A stretch of 64,000 nt of DNA from Gemmobacter denitrificans (GTDB lineage: Bacteria; Pseudomonadota; Alphaproteobacteria; Rhodobacterales; Rhodobacteraceae). The position numbers and the translations under genes were made by a program. A model generated the notes under the pieces. It did no database searches and had not been told where the DNA came from. It was given only the letters and a program-made list of their open reading frames with translations. Shown in pieces: positions 51,175 through 58,810 of this stretch; position 1 is the first letter of the stretch; every line of letters starts with the position of its first letter. The stretch lies in contig NZ_JBALHR010000002.1 of assembly GCF_036964905.1 (NCBI RefSeq), positions 248,001-312,000 on the forward strand, read 5' to 3'.

Positions 51175-51256
51175 TCCGTCATCCTTTGTCTCATGTCGGG
51201 CACCAGTTCGGCCCGCAGAGCCGAGAATGGGGAGTTTGGTTGTACAGGTATAGATG

Positions 51257-51271
51257 GTATCCATATGATAC
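51257..51271. promoter_or_regulatory. HxlR operator candidate 1 (GTATC-N5-GATAC)
   Basis: Perfect inverted repeat GTATC-CATAT-GATAC between the flavodoxin and HxlR genes. Confidence 0.7.
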
Positions 51272-51283
51272 TTGCATTTCCGG

Positions 51284-51299
51284 GTATCTGCCGGGATAC
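51284..51299. promoter_or_regulatory. HxlR operator candidate 2 (GTATC-N6-GATAC)
   Basis: The same half-sites, with 6 bases between them, about 28 bases from site 1 and ending 25 bases before the HxlR start codon. Confidence 0.65.
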
Positions 51300-51324
51300 T
51301 GGATATCCTGTTCAAGAGGGTTTC

Positions 51325-51792
51325 ATGTCGCTTCGTGTCCGCAAGAACCGCAGCCAGCCGCCACCCGAAACCTGTGCGCTTGGCGATTGTCTCACGCTGA
51401 TCGGTGGGGCCTGGACGCCAAATATCCTGTGGTATCTGGCCGCAGGCCCGCGCCGTTTTTCGGAATTGAAGGGCGATCTGCGCCCGGTCACCGCACGGGT
51501 TCTGACGCGCCGCCTGCGCGAGTTGGAAGAGGATGGCGTGATCCGGCGTCAGGTGATGCCGACCTCGCCGCCATCGGTGGAATATGGGTTGACCGATTTC
51601 GGCCAGGACCTTTTGCCCGCCATCCGGGCTATCGTGGCGGTGGGTGAACGGATCAAGCAACGCCGCGCCGGTCTTGCTGTCGCGGGGGAAACCGCTATCG
51701 TGCCGGCAGTCCTGCCGGAGGGGGCACGCCATGAAACCGATCTTCGTCCTGAACGGGCCGAACCTGAACCTGCTGGGGCTGCGACAGCCTGA
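51325..51792 (+). CDS. HxlR family transcriptional regulator
   Basis: A 155-aa winged-helix regulator: CLTLIGGAWTPNILWYLAAG, RRFSELKGDLRPVTARVLTRRLRELEEDGVI in two parts, and VEYGLTDFGQDLLP. Cys17 lies at the position of the redox-sensing Cys of HxlR/YodB-type repressors, and Cys22 is close by. The last 20 residues (EGARHETDLRPERAEPEPAG) are translated from DNA that also encodes the start of aroQ, an overlap of 62 bases. It probably represses the divergent flavodoxin operon and itself. AGAGGG precedes the ATG. Confidence 0.9.
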   Translation: MSLRVRKNRSQPPPETCALGDCLTLIGGAWTPNILWYLAAGPRRFSELKGDLRPVTARVLTRRLRELEEDGVIRRQVMPTSPPSVEYGLTDFGQDLLPAIRAIVAVGERIKQRRAGLAVAGETAIVPAVLPEGARHETDLRPERAEPEPAGAATA

Positions 51793-52174
51793 AATCTATG
51801 GCGCAGAGACGCTGGCCGATGTGGCGGCTCGTTGCGCGGCCTTGGCGGATGACCTGGGGCTCGGCATCGATTTCCGGCAAAGCAATCACGAAGGCGCGCT
51901 GGTCGAGATGATCCACGAGGCGCGGGACGCAGCCTCGGCCATCGTCATCAACCCGGCGGCCTATACCCATACCTCGGTGGCCATTCTGGACGCGCTGCAT
52001 GCCTTTGAAGGCCCGGTGATCGAGGTGCATATCTCCAACGTCCACAAGCGTGAAAGCTTCCGGCACCACTCCTATGTGTCCTTGCGCGCCGATGGGGTGA
52101 TCGCAGGTTGCGGGACCGACGGATATCTGCTGGCCTTGCGGCGGGTGGCCACTCTGCTGGCCAAGGGGGGATGA
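51731..52174 (+). CDS. aroQ: 3-dehydroquinate dehydratase, type II
   Basis: Third step of the shikimate pathway. A 147-aa dodecameric enzyme: FVLNGPNLNLLGLRQPEIYG, then the catalytic Tyr in that block, RQSNHEGALVEMIHEA, INPAAYTHTSVAI and the His in EVHISNVHKRESFRHHSYVS. GGAGGGGG precedes the ATG at 51731, which lies inside the HxlR gene. Its stop overlaps the ligase start (ATGA), so it is coupled to the ligase and thiolase genes. Confidence 0.96.
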   Translation: MKPIFVLNGPNLNLLGLRQPEIYGAETLADVAARCAALADDLGLGIDFRQSNHEGALVEMIHEARDAASAIVINPAAYTHTSVAILDALHAFEGPVIEVHISNVHKRESFRHHSYVSLRADGVIAGCGTDGYLLALRRVATLLAKGG

Positions 52175-53307
52175 CCGGCTTTCGCTGGCATCCGGCGGCG
52201 CGCGCCCTTGATGCGGCAGGGCAAGTGACAGGCGTTCCGGGCGCGGTTGGGCAGGGTGGCGCGGTTGCCCCCGATATGCCGGTGGGTGCCCTGATGTCTG
52301 CCATGGGGGCGGCGGCATTTCGCATAGGCCTGCCTGAACTGCCCGCGCCACTGCCGGGGCCGACGCCCATGCTGGAAACGCTCAGCGGTGGCACGACGGG
52401 GGCGCCCAAGCGGATCCGCCGCACGCAAGCCAGTTGGGTTGCGTCCTTCACCATCAATGCCGCGCTGTTTGGCATCGGGCCGGGGCAGGGTGTGGCGGTG
52501 CTGGGCGGGCTGATCCATTCGCTGGCGCTTTATGCCAGCATCGAGGCGCTGCATCTGGGGGCCGATCTGCATCTGCTGGCGGGATTGCGTCCCGGTGCGC
52601 AGCGCGCGGCCTTGGCGGCACGCAGGGTGGGGGTGCTATATGCCACGCCCGCCCAGTTGCGCCTGCTGACCGAGGCGCGCGGCCCTGATCTGCCGCAGTT
52701 GGCGCAGGTGGTGGTGGGTGGATCAAAGCTCGATCCCGGCCTGCGTGCTGCGCTGGCCGGCATGACCGGCGCGCAGGTGACCGAATTCTATGGCGCGGCC
52801 GAGGCCAGCTTCATCACCCTGTCCGAATCCGCCACACCGCCCGACAGCGTGGGCCGTCCCTATCCGGGGGTTGCGCTGCGCTTCGATGCGGGGCGGGTTC
52901 AGGTCCGCTCTCCCTATCTGGCCGAAGGGGTGGCGGGGCCGGATGGCTGGCATGATACAGGGGAATTCGGGGTTCTGCGTGCCGGGCAGTTGATCCTGCA
53001 GGGCCGTGCGGCGCGGATGGTGAAGATCGCCGATCAGGCCGTGTTTCCGGAAGCGGTCGAAGCCGCGCTGCTGGCCCAGCCGGGCATCCGCCGCGCCGCC
53101 GTGGTGCCACGACCCGACCCGCTGCGCGGCGCTGTGCTTGAAGCCTTTGTGATCGGCAATCCCGATCAGGAGTCCGCGCTTCTGGCGGCCCTGCGCGCAG
53201 AGGTCGGGGCCTTGGCCTGCCCGCGCCGGGTGCATTGGCTGACCGACTGGCCCGAATTGCCTTCGGGCAAGACCGATCTGGCGGCTTTGGCGCGGTGTGT
53301 CGGATGA
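52171..53307 (+). CDS. Short AMP-forming acyl-CoA ligase (ANL family)
   Basis: A 378-aa adenylate-forming enzyme, over 100 residues shorter than usual: the A3 P-loop LSGGTTGAPK comes at residues 71-80 rather than about 160-190, so most of the N-terminal subdomain is missing. The later motifs are intact: YGAAEAS (A5), DTGEFG (A7), GRAARMVKIADQAVFPEAVE (A8) and LPSGKTDLAAL with the catalytic Lys (A10). It lies between aroQ and a thiolase with ATGA overlaps. By position beside bioMNY and similarity of layout to Bacillus yhfT it may act on a pimelate-like acid; that is inference. Confidence 0.85.
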   Translation: MTGFRWHPAARALDAAGQVTGVPGAVGQGGAVAPDMPVGALMSAMGAAAFRIGLPELPAPLPGPTPMLETLSGGTTGAPKRIRRTQASWVASFTINAALFGIGPGQGVAVLGGLIHSLALYASIEALHLGADLHLLAGLRPGAQRAALAARRVGVLYATPAQLRLLTEARGPDLPQLAQVVVGGSKLDPGLRAALAGMTGAQVTEFYGAAEASFITLSESATPPDSVGRPYPGVALRFDAGRVQVRSPYLAEGVAGPDGWHDTGEFGVLRAGQLILQGRAARMVKIADQAVFPEAVEAALLAQPGIRRAAVVPRPDPLRGAVLEAFVIGNPDQESALLAALRAEVGALACPRRVHWLTDWPELPSGKTDLAALARCVG

Positions 53308-54386
53308 CGGCCTTCATCATCGCTGCCCGGCGCAGCCCGGTCATGCCGCGTGCAGGGGCCTTTGCTGCCTTGGCACCGCATGATCTGGCCGCACCGGTCA
53401 TTCATGCCGTGCTGGCGGATGCGGGTATCGCGACGGATCGGGTGGATGAATTGGTCCTGTCCAACGCGCTTGGGGCCGGGGGCAACCCGGCCCGGCTGGT
53501 GGCCCTGGCCGCAGGTCTGCCCGAGCGGGTGGCGGGGCTGAGCATTGACCGGCAATGTGCGGGCGGGATCGATGCCATCGGGCTGGCGACGGCACTCGTG
53601 TCTGCAGGCCAGGCCGAGGTTGTGCTGGCGGGCGGGGCGGAAAGCTATAGCCGCCGTCCCTTGCGGCTGGCAGTGGTGCCGGGGCAGCCCCCGCAGCCCT
53701 ATGACCAGCCGCCCTTCACGCCATGGCCAGAGCGCGATCCCGATATGACCAAGGCCGCTGCCGTCCTGGCCGATCGGCTGGCGATTTCCAGGGACGCGCA
53801 AGAGGACTGGGCGATCCGCAGCCATGCACGGGCCTTGGCGGCAGACCTTCCCGAGATTGTGCCGGTGCTGGGGCAGGGGCGCGACGGCTTTGCCCGCCAT
53901 CTGACACCGGCAGTGGCGGCGCGGGCCAAGGTGCTGGCGGGAAGCGTGACGACGGCGACAGCGGCGGTTGCCGCTGATGGGGCGGCCTTTGCGCTGGTGG
54001 TCAGCCCGGCCATCGCCGCACGGGCAACGCGCAGCCTGCGTGTGGTGGCACAGGCCACCCTGGGGGCAGCCCCGGACGAGCCGGGCCTGTCGCCCCTGCC
54101 TGCCATCCGCGCCGTTCTGGCAAAAGGGGGGCTCGTTCCCGGTGATCTGCAGGCAATAGAATTGATGGAGGCCTATGCGGTGCAAGCGCTGGCCTGCATC
54201 CAGGCCTGTGATCTGCCGCTTGACCGGGTGAACACCAAGGGCGGTGCGCTGGCGCGGGGCCATCCGATCGGGGCCTCGGGCGCAGTGCTGGTCGCGCGGC
54301 TGTTTCACGATCTGCAGACGGGCCCCGGCCTTGCCGCCATCGCAGCGGCCGGGGGGATTGGCGCGGCGTTGCTGCTGGCGCCTTAG
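53304..54386 (+). CDS. Thiolase family protein lacking the second catalytic Cys
   Basis: A 360-aa thiolase. The nucleophile Cys85 is in DRQCAGGIDAIG and His320 in RGHPIGASGA, but the general-base Cys of the C-terminal CxGGG motif is Ala347 (AAIAAAGGIG) and the NEAF Asn is Met (ELMEAYAVQ). Condensation in either direction should be impaired or altered; the protein may act as an acyl-CoA thioesterase-like or decarboxylating variant. It overlaps the ligase gene (ATGA) and by 4 bases the convergent bioY gene. Confidence 0.85.
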   Translation: MTAFIIAARRSPVMPRAGAFAALAPHDLAAPVIHAVLADAGIATDRVDELVLSNALGAGGNPARLVALAAGLPERVAGLSIDRQCAGGIDAIGLATALVSAGQAEVVLAGGAESYSRRPLRLAVVPGQPPQPYDQPPFTPWPERDPDMTKAAAVLADRLAISRDAQEDWAIRSHARALAADLPEIVPVLGQGRDGFARHLTPAVAARAKVLAGSVTTATAAVAADGAAFALVVSPAIAARATRSLRVVAQATLGAAPDEPGLSPLPAIRAVLAKGGLVPGDLQAIELMEAYAVQALACIQACDLPLDRVNTKGGALARGHPIGASGAVLVARLFHDLQTGPGLAAIAAAGGIGAALLLAP

Positions 54387-54958
54387 GCGCGCGACAGCAC
54401 AGAATCCGGGCGCAGCCGGGCAAGGCTTTGGGTGATCGCGCCCGCCAGAACCGCCTTGATCGTGTCCCCGATCAGGAAGGGCGTGGCGGCGGCCACGGCC
54501 TGCACCCAGGTGAAGGTCTTGGCATCTGCGACACCTTCGGCGATCAGCACCGAATAGGCACGCAGGCCTACGATGCCAAAGGCCGACAAGAGCAGGATAC
54601 CGCCCAGCACGGCCCCTGCAAAGGCGGCTACACCAATTGGGGCCCGCCAGCGCTCGACCACCAACCCGGCGACAAAGGCCGCAACCGGAAAGCCGACCAG
54701 ATAGCCGACCGAAGGCCCCATGAAGACGCCGATGCCGCCGCGCCCGCCCGACAGCAGCGGCAGACCAAGCGCCACAAGGGCCAGAAACAGCAGGACCGCT
54801 GCCGCACCACGCTTGGCCCCCAGCACCGTGCCGCACAGCATGATGCCCAGCGATTGCGCGGTGATCGGCACGCCTGAAATCAGGTCGATCTTGGGCACAA
54901 GGCTCAGCACGGCAATCAAGGCTGCGAACAGCGCAATATGGGTCAGGTTGCGTTCCAT
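54383..54958 (-). CDS. bioY: BioY, biotin-binding S component of an ECF transporter
   Basis: A 191-aa protein with six membrane helices: LIAVLSLVPKIDLISGVPITAQSLGIMLCGTVLGAKRG in parts, GPSVGYLVGFPVAAFVAG, and a C-terminal TPFLIGDTIKAVLAGAI, all typical of BioY. It binds biotin and joins BioN and BioM to import it. The genes run bioM-bioN-bioY on the minus strand with overlap or 10-base gaps. Its 3' end touches the thiolase gene from the other strand. Confidence 0.95.
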   Translation of the reverse strand: MERNLTHIALFAALIAVLSLVPKIDLISGVPITAQSLGIMLCGTVLGAKRGAAAVLLFLALVALGLPLLSGGRGGIGVFMGPSVGYLVGFPVAAFVAGLVVERWRAPIGVAAFAGAVLGGILLLSAFGIVGLRAYSVLIAEGVADAKTFTWVQAVAAATPFLIGDTIKAVLAGAITQSLARLRPDSVLSRA

Positions 54959-54968
54959 GGGGTCTCCT

Positions 54969-55571
54969 TCACAGCCCGCCCCGCGCGCGCAGGGCCTCGG
55001 CGACATGATCGGCATCATCCAGCGCGGCCAGCGCAAGCGGCAGCGCGATTGCTGTACGCGGCCGTTTCGGGCTGCGCGCCTGCCACGCTTGCCGCAATGC
55101 AGCAGCCTTGTCCAGCAGAACCGGGGTGAAGCGGATCACCAGTGCCATGGCCAGGGCGATGGCGCGCGGGTTCATCCCCAGCCGGGCTAGTGGTGCCAGC
55201 CCGCGTTCGGCAAGCGCCAGCAGATCGGCAAGGCGCGTGGTCATGGTCATCAGCGTGGCAAGCCCGATGGCAAAGACCATGCGGCCCGCCACAACGGCAC
55301 CTGCGGTCCAATGCCCGCTCCAGCCGTGCCAGATCAGGATGATCGCCACCACTGGCCATAGCGCCAGCAGGTGCTGCCCGGCCTGCCGCGCGAAACCCGG
55401 CCCAAGGGCAAGCAGCGTCAGCCCCAGCCCCGCCAGCAGCCCCGCCGTGCCAGGCAGGCTGGTTACCCGCAGCGCCAGAACGGTGCCCGCCGCCACCGCA
55501 CCCAGCTTCAGGCAGGCAGGCATGCGATGCAGCGGTGTTTCAGTGGGAGAGATCAGTGTCAGCATCGGCAT
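54969..55571 (-). CDS. bioN: BioN, EcfT-type transmembrane coupling subunit
   Basis: A 200-aa membrane protein of the energy-coupling factor. The two Ala-Arg-rich coupling motifs appear as LRQAWQARSPKRPR and VAEALRARGGL near the C-terminus; they contact the ATPase. Four or five membrane helices precede. It starts within the 3' end of bioM (32-base overlap; a start two codons later is possible) and is 10 bases before bioY. Confidence 0.92.
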   Translation of the reverse strand: MPMLTLISPTETPLHRMPACLKLGAVAAGTVLALRVTSLPGTAGLLAGLGLTLLALGPGFARQAGQHLLALWPVVAIILIWHGWSGHWTAGAVVAGRMVFAIGLATLMTMTTRLADLLALAERGLAPLARLGMNPRAIALAMALVIRFTPVLLDKAAALRQAWQARSPKRPRTAIALPLALAALDDADHVAEALRARGGL

Positions 55572-56262
55572 CCCCCAGCCGCGCCATTTCCGCGCGGAAG
55601 GCGGGCAATACATCTGCGGGCCGGCCCTGCCGCGCAACTTCCCCGCCCTCGATCCAGACCAGATGATCGGCAGCGGCGACCGCGTCAGGGTCATGGCTGA
55701 TGGTGACAATCCGCTGCGGCAAGACAGCCAGTCGGCGGGCCAGACGCGCCTGCGTGGGCAGATCGAGCGCGGCGAAAGGTTCATCCAGCAGCAGCGTGGC
55801 CGGGCGCATCAGCAAGACCGCCATCAGGCACAGCCATTGTTTCTGGCCATGGCTCAGGCTGGCAACCAGGGCCTTGGCCCAATGGCTGCGCCCCTCGGCC
55901 TGCAACAGTGTGGCCACCTCAGCCGCCGCCTCTGTCGCCGATGCGCCCTGCTGGCGCAGGCCGAAGGCCAGTTCTTCTTCGACCGTGGGAAACAGGATCT
56001 GGTGATCGGGGTTCTGGAACAGGATGCCGACACGATCCAGCATGGCCCGCCGATCCGCCGCCGGGTCCAGCCCGTCCAGCCGGATCTGCCCGGAACTGGG
56101 CGCAACCAGCCCCGCCATCAGCCGCAGCAGCGTGGTCTTGCCCGATCCATTCCGCCCTATCACGCCAATCCGCCGCGCGGTCAGCGACAGGCTGATCCCG
56201 CGCAGGATCAACCGATCCTGCCGCCGATAGGTGACATCCTGAAATGTGATCCCCTGATCCAT
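55540..56262 (-). CDS. bioM: BioM, EcfA-type ATPase of the biotin ECF transporter
   Basis: A 240-aa ABC ATPase with all motifs intact: Walker A GRNGSGKTT (about residues 36-44), Q-loop LFQNPDHQILFPTVEEELAFGL with the EcfA-specific pattern, signature LSHGQKQ, Walker B LLLDEPFAALD and H-loop ISHDP. First gene of the bioMNY operon. A terminator for gabT lies upstream, so bioM has its own promoter. Confidence 0.95.
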   Translation of the reverse strand: MDQGITFQDVTYRRQDRLILRGISLSLTARRIGVIGRNGSGKTTLLRLMAGLVAPSSGQIRLDGLDPAADRRAMLDRVGILFQNPDHQILFPTVEEELAFGLRQQGASATEAAAEVATLLQAEGRSHWAKALVASLSHGQKQWLCLMAVLLMRPATLLLDEPFAALDLPTQARLARRLAVLPQRIVTISHDPDAVAAADHLVWIEGGEVARQGRPADVLPAFRAEMARLGDADADTDLSH

Positions 56263-56312
56263 GGCCGGGGAATAGCGCCGCGCCCGCTGTCCCGCAATGC
56301 CGATCTGACCGG

Positions 56313-56340
56313 CAAAAGAAAGGGGGGCAGAGGCCCCCCT
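56313..56340 (-). terminator. Intrinsic terminator of gabT
   Basis: Stem GGGGGG/CCCCCC with a 6-base loop, followed on the minus strand by TTTCTTTT. It separates gabT from bioMNY. Confidence 0.88.
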
Positions 56341-56369
56341 TCCGATAGGTCAGACATCGTGCAGCGCGC

Positions 56370-57647
56370 TCAGCCCTGGCGCGCGGCGGCGACGGCCTCC
56401 TCCAGAATGCCAAGCGCCTCGGTGAAATGCGCCTCGGGGATGGTGATGGGCGCCAGGAAGCGCACCACATTGCCATAAACGCCGCAGGTCAGCAGGATCA
56501 GCCCACGCTTCAACGCCTCGACCCGGACCCGACCGGTAAAGGCCGCATCGGGGGCATGGGTGGAGGGATTGGCAAATTCCACCGCCACCATGAAGCCCGG
56601 GCCGCGGATATCGCTGATTTCCGGCGTGGTGGCGCGGATCGCCTCCAGCTTCTGTTTCAGCCGCGAGCCCAGTTCATTGGCCCGGGCGCAAAGGTCTTCA
56701 TCCTCGATCACATCCAGCACCGCATGGGCGGCGGCAATGCCCAACGGGTTGCCCGCATAAGTGCCACCCAGCCCGCCCGGATTGGCCGCATCCATCAGAT
56801 CGGCCCGGCCAGTGACCGCCGCCAGCGGCAGCCCGCCCGCCAGCCCCTTGGCCATGGTCGTCAGATCGGCCGCCACGCCATAGGCCTCCATCGCAAAGAG
56901 ATGGCCGGTGCGGGCAAAGCCGGTCTGCACCTCATCGGCAATCATCACGATCCCATGGGCATCACACAGCGCGCGGATACCCTTCACCAGTTCTGCCGGG
57001 GCCGGATAGAACCCGCCTTCGCCCTGCACCGGTTCAAGGATGATCGCTGCCACGCGGGCCGGATCGAGGTCGGCCTTGAACAGTTTTTCAATCCCCGCCA
57101 TCGCATCGGCGGTCGAGATGCCATGCACATCCTGCGGGAAGGGCACATGAAAGACATCGGGCATCATGGCCCCGAAGCCCTTCTTGTAGGGTTCTACCTT
57201 GCCAGTCAGCGACATGCCCATGAAGGTCCGGCCATGAAAGCCGCCTCCGAAAGCGATGACGGCGTTCCGACCGGTGGCCACGCGGGCAATCTTGATCGCG
57301 TTTTCGCAGGCCTCGGCACCGGTGGTGACGAAGATGGTCTTCTTGCGGAAATCGCCCGGCACCTTGTCATTGAGCCGTTCGGCCAGACGGATGTAATTCT
57401 CGTAAGGCAGAACCTGATGGCAGGTATGGGTGAAACGGCCCATCTGTTCGGTCACGGCGGCCATCACACGCGGATGGCAATGGCCCGTGTTCACCACGGC
57501 GATACCCGCCGCAAAATCGATGTAGCGGTTGCCTTCGATATCCCAGATCTCGGCATTCAGTGCGCGATCGGCATAGATCTGCGTTTGCATGCCAACGCCG
57601 CGCGAAATCGCCTCGTCCCGGCGCTTGGCCACTTCGGTGTTTTTCAT
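56370..57647 (-). CDS. gabT: 4-aminobutyrate--2-oxoglutarate aminotransferase
   Basis: A 425-aa class III PLP aminotransferase converting GABA to succinate semialdehyde. Signatures: FAAGIAVVNTGHCHP, TTGAEACENAIKIAR, GGFHGRTFMGMSLTG, IADEVQTGFARTG and the PLP Lys in TTMAKGLAGGLPLAAVTG; GTYAGNPLG follows. The close match to GabT over its full length favours GABA over ornithine or acetylornithine, but related omega-amino acids are possible. No gabD is adjacent. A TTTGATCAAA palindrome lies upstream. Confidence 0.9.
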   Translation of the reverse strand: MKNTEVAKRRDEAISRGVGMQTQIYADRALNAEIWDIEGNRYIDFAAGIAVVNTGHCHPRVMAAVTEQMGRFTHTCHQVLPYENYIRLAERLNDKVPGDFRKKTIFVTTGAEACENAIKIARVATGRNAVIAFGGGFHGRTFMGMSLTGKVEPYKKGFGAMMPDVFHVPFPQDVHGISTADAMAGIEKLFKADLDPARVAAIILEPVQGEGGFYPAPAELVKGIRALCDAHGIVMIADEVQTGFARTGHLFAMEAYGVAADLTTMAKGLAGGLPLAAVTGRADLMDAANPGGLGGTYAGNPLGIAAAHAVLDVIEDEDLCARANELGSRLKQKLEAIRATTPEISDIRGPGFMVAVEFANPSTHAPDAAFTGRVRVEALKRGLILLTCGVYGNVVRFLAPITIPEAHFTEALGILEEAVAAARQG

Positions 57648-57692
57648 GGGTCTGGTCCTCTCTGGCCCGGAAGGTCTGCTTGGCCAGCAGTA

Positions 57693-57702
57693 TTTGATCA
57701 AA
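57693..57702. promoter_or_regulatory. Palindrome TTTGATCAAA upstream of gabT
   Basis: A perfect 10-bp palindrome within TATTTGATCAAAATA (57691-57705), 46 bases before the gabT start; the TTGATCAAA core is shared with the GntR gene's upstream region. Confidence 0.4.
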
Positions 57703-57822
57703 ATATGCCGCGAAGGCAATCGGATTCGCATGGATCGCCGATGCAATCCTCCGTTGCGGGTGGTGGCATGGCCGGGCAATTGCGCTATAGTCTGGTCAAG
57801 AACTGTTCCGGAGACTGCAGCC

Positions 57823-58620
57823 ATGGCCGATACCCGCCCCAAGCTTTCGACGATCGATCCGGTCTGGTCGCGCATCTGCGACGAGGCGGTTGCTGCCATT
57901 GGCACGGAACCGCTGCTGGGGGGGCTGGTTCATTCCAGCATCCTGCACCATCCCAGCCTGGAACGCGCTCTGGCCTATCGCTTTTCGCTGAAACTCGCCT
58001 CGGGCGAGATGAGCGAACAGATCCTGCGCGAGATCGCCGACGAGGCCCATGCCAGCGATCCAAGCCTTGGGCACGCCGCCCGCGCTGACGTGACAGCCGT
58101 GTTCGAACGCGATCCGGCATGCCATCGCTATCTGCAGCCCATCCTGTTCTTCAAGGGATTTCAGGCTGTGCAGGCCTATCGCATCGGGCATTGGCTGTGG
58201 CAGCAAGGCCGGTTCGACATGGCCTATTTCGTTCAGATGCGCGTGTCCGAGGTGTTCGGCGTCGATATTCACCCCGCCGCCCGCATCGGGCGCGGGATCA
58301 TGATTGATCATGCCCATTCCATCGTGATCGGGGAAACGGCGGTTGTGGGCGACAATGTCTCCATGCTGCATTCGGTGACGCTTGGCGGCACCGGCAAGGA
58401 AGATGGCGACCGTCACCCCAAGATTGGCAATGGTGTGCTGATCGGGGCGGGGGCCAAGGTGCTGGGGAATATCCATATCGGCCATTGCACCCGCATCGCT
58501 GCCGGTTCGGTGGTGCTGCAGGATGTGCCGCCCTGCAAGACCGTCGCGGGTGTTCCGGCCCGTGTGGTGGGCGAGGCAGGCTGCGCGACCCCGTCGCTGA
58601 CCATGGATCAGGTTGTCTAG
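57823..58620 (+). CDS. cysE: Serine O-acetyltransferase
   Basis: Acetylates serine for cysteine synthesis. A 265-aa protein with the SATase N-terminal helical domain (residues about 10-110), then left-handed beta-helix repeats: GVDIHPAARIGRGIMIDHAHSIVIG in parts, with catalytic Asp/His in MIDHAHS, and SVTLGGTGKEDGDRHPKIG. The C-terminal tail ends MDQVV; a terminal Ile normally binds cysteine synthase, here Val. GGAG precedes the ATG at 57823. It is divergent from gabT. Confidence 0.95.
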   Translation: MADTRPKLSTIDPVWSRICDEAVAAIGTEPLLGGLVHSSILHHPSLERALAYRFSLKLASGEMSEQILREIADEAHASDPSLGHAARADVTAVFERDPACHRYLQPILFFKGFQAVQAYRIGHWLWQQGRFDMAYFVQMRVSEVFGVDIHPAARIGRGIMIDHAHSIVIGETAVVGDNVSMLHSVTLGGTGKEDGDRHPKIGNGVLIGAGAKVLGNIHIGHCTRIAAGSVVLQDVPPCKTVAGVPARVVGEAGCATPSLTMDQVV

Positions 58621-58750
58621 CCTGACTAAGCGTTCGGCTGGCGTTTCGATGACCGCCGCGACAGGGCGGCAGCGTTGCTGACACCTTTCGGATCAGCGGG
58701 TCATGGGGCAGTATGTACCTGAATCCGCCTATATCGTGGTATCGAATATC

Positions 58751-58794
58751 CTCGGGGGACTGGGGGCAAGACCCCCGGCGCTTTCCGCCGGGGG
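58751..58794. terminator. Hairpin cluster downstream of pdhC
   Basis: CTCGGGGGAC, then GGGGGC-AAGA-CCCCC, overlapping a larger CCCCCGGCG/CGCCGGGGG stem with a 5-base loop. The hairpins are mutually exclusive. No strong U-tract. Related to the repeat at 12371. Confidence 0.55.
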
Positions 58795-58810
58795 CCTCTG
58801 TTTCAAACCC

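Noticed and set aside
53304..54386. Calling the thiolase gene a pseudogene
   Set aside because: The frame is intact, coupled by overlap to its neighbour and retains Cys85 and His320; altered function is more likely than decay.
57691..57705. FnrL-type site before gabT
   Set aside because: FNR sites are TTGAT-N4-ATCAA; here the half-sites are fused with no spacer.
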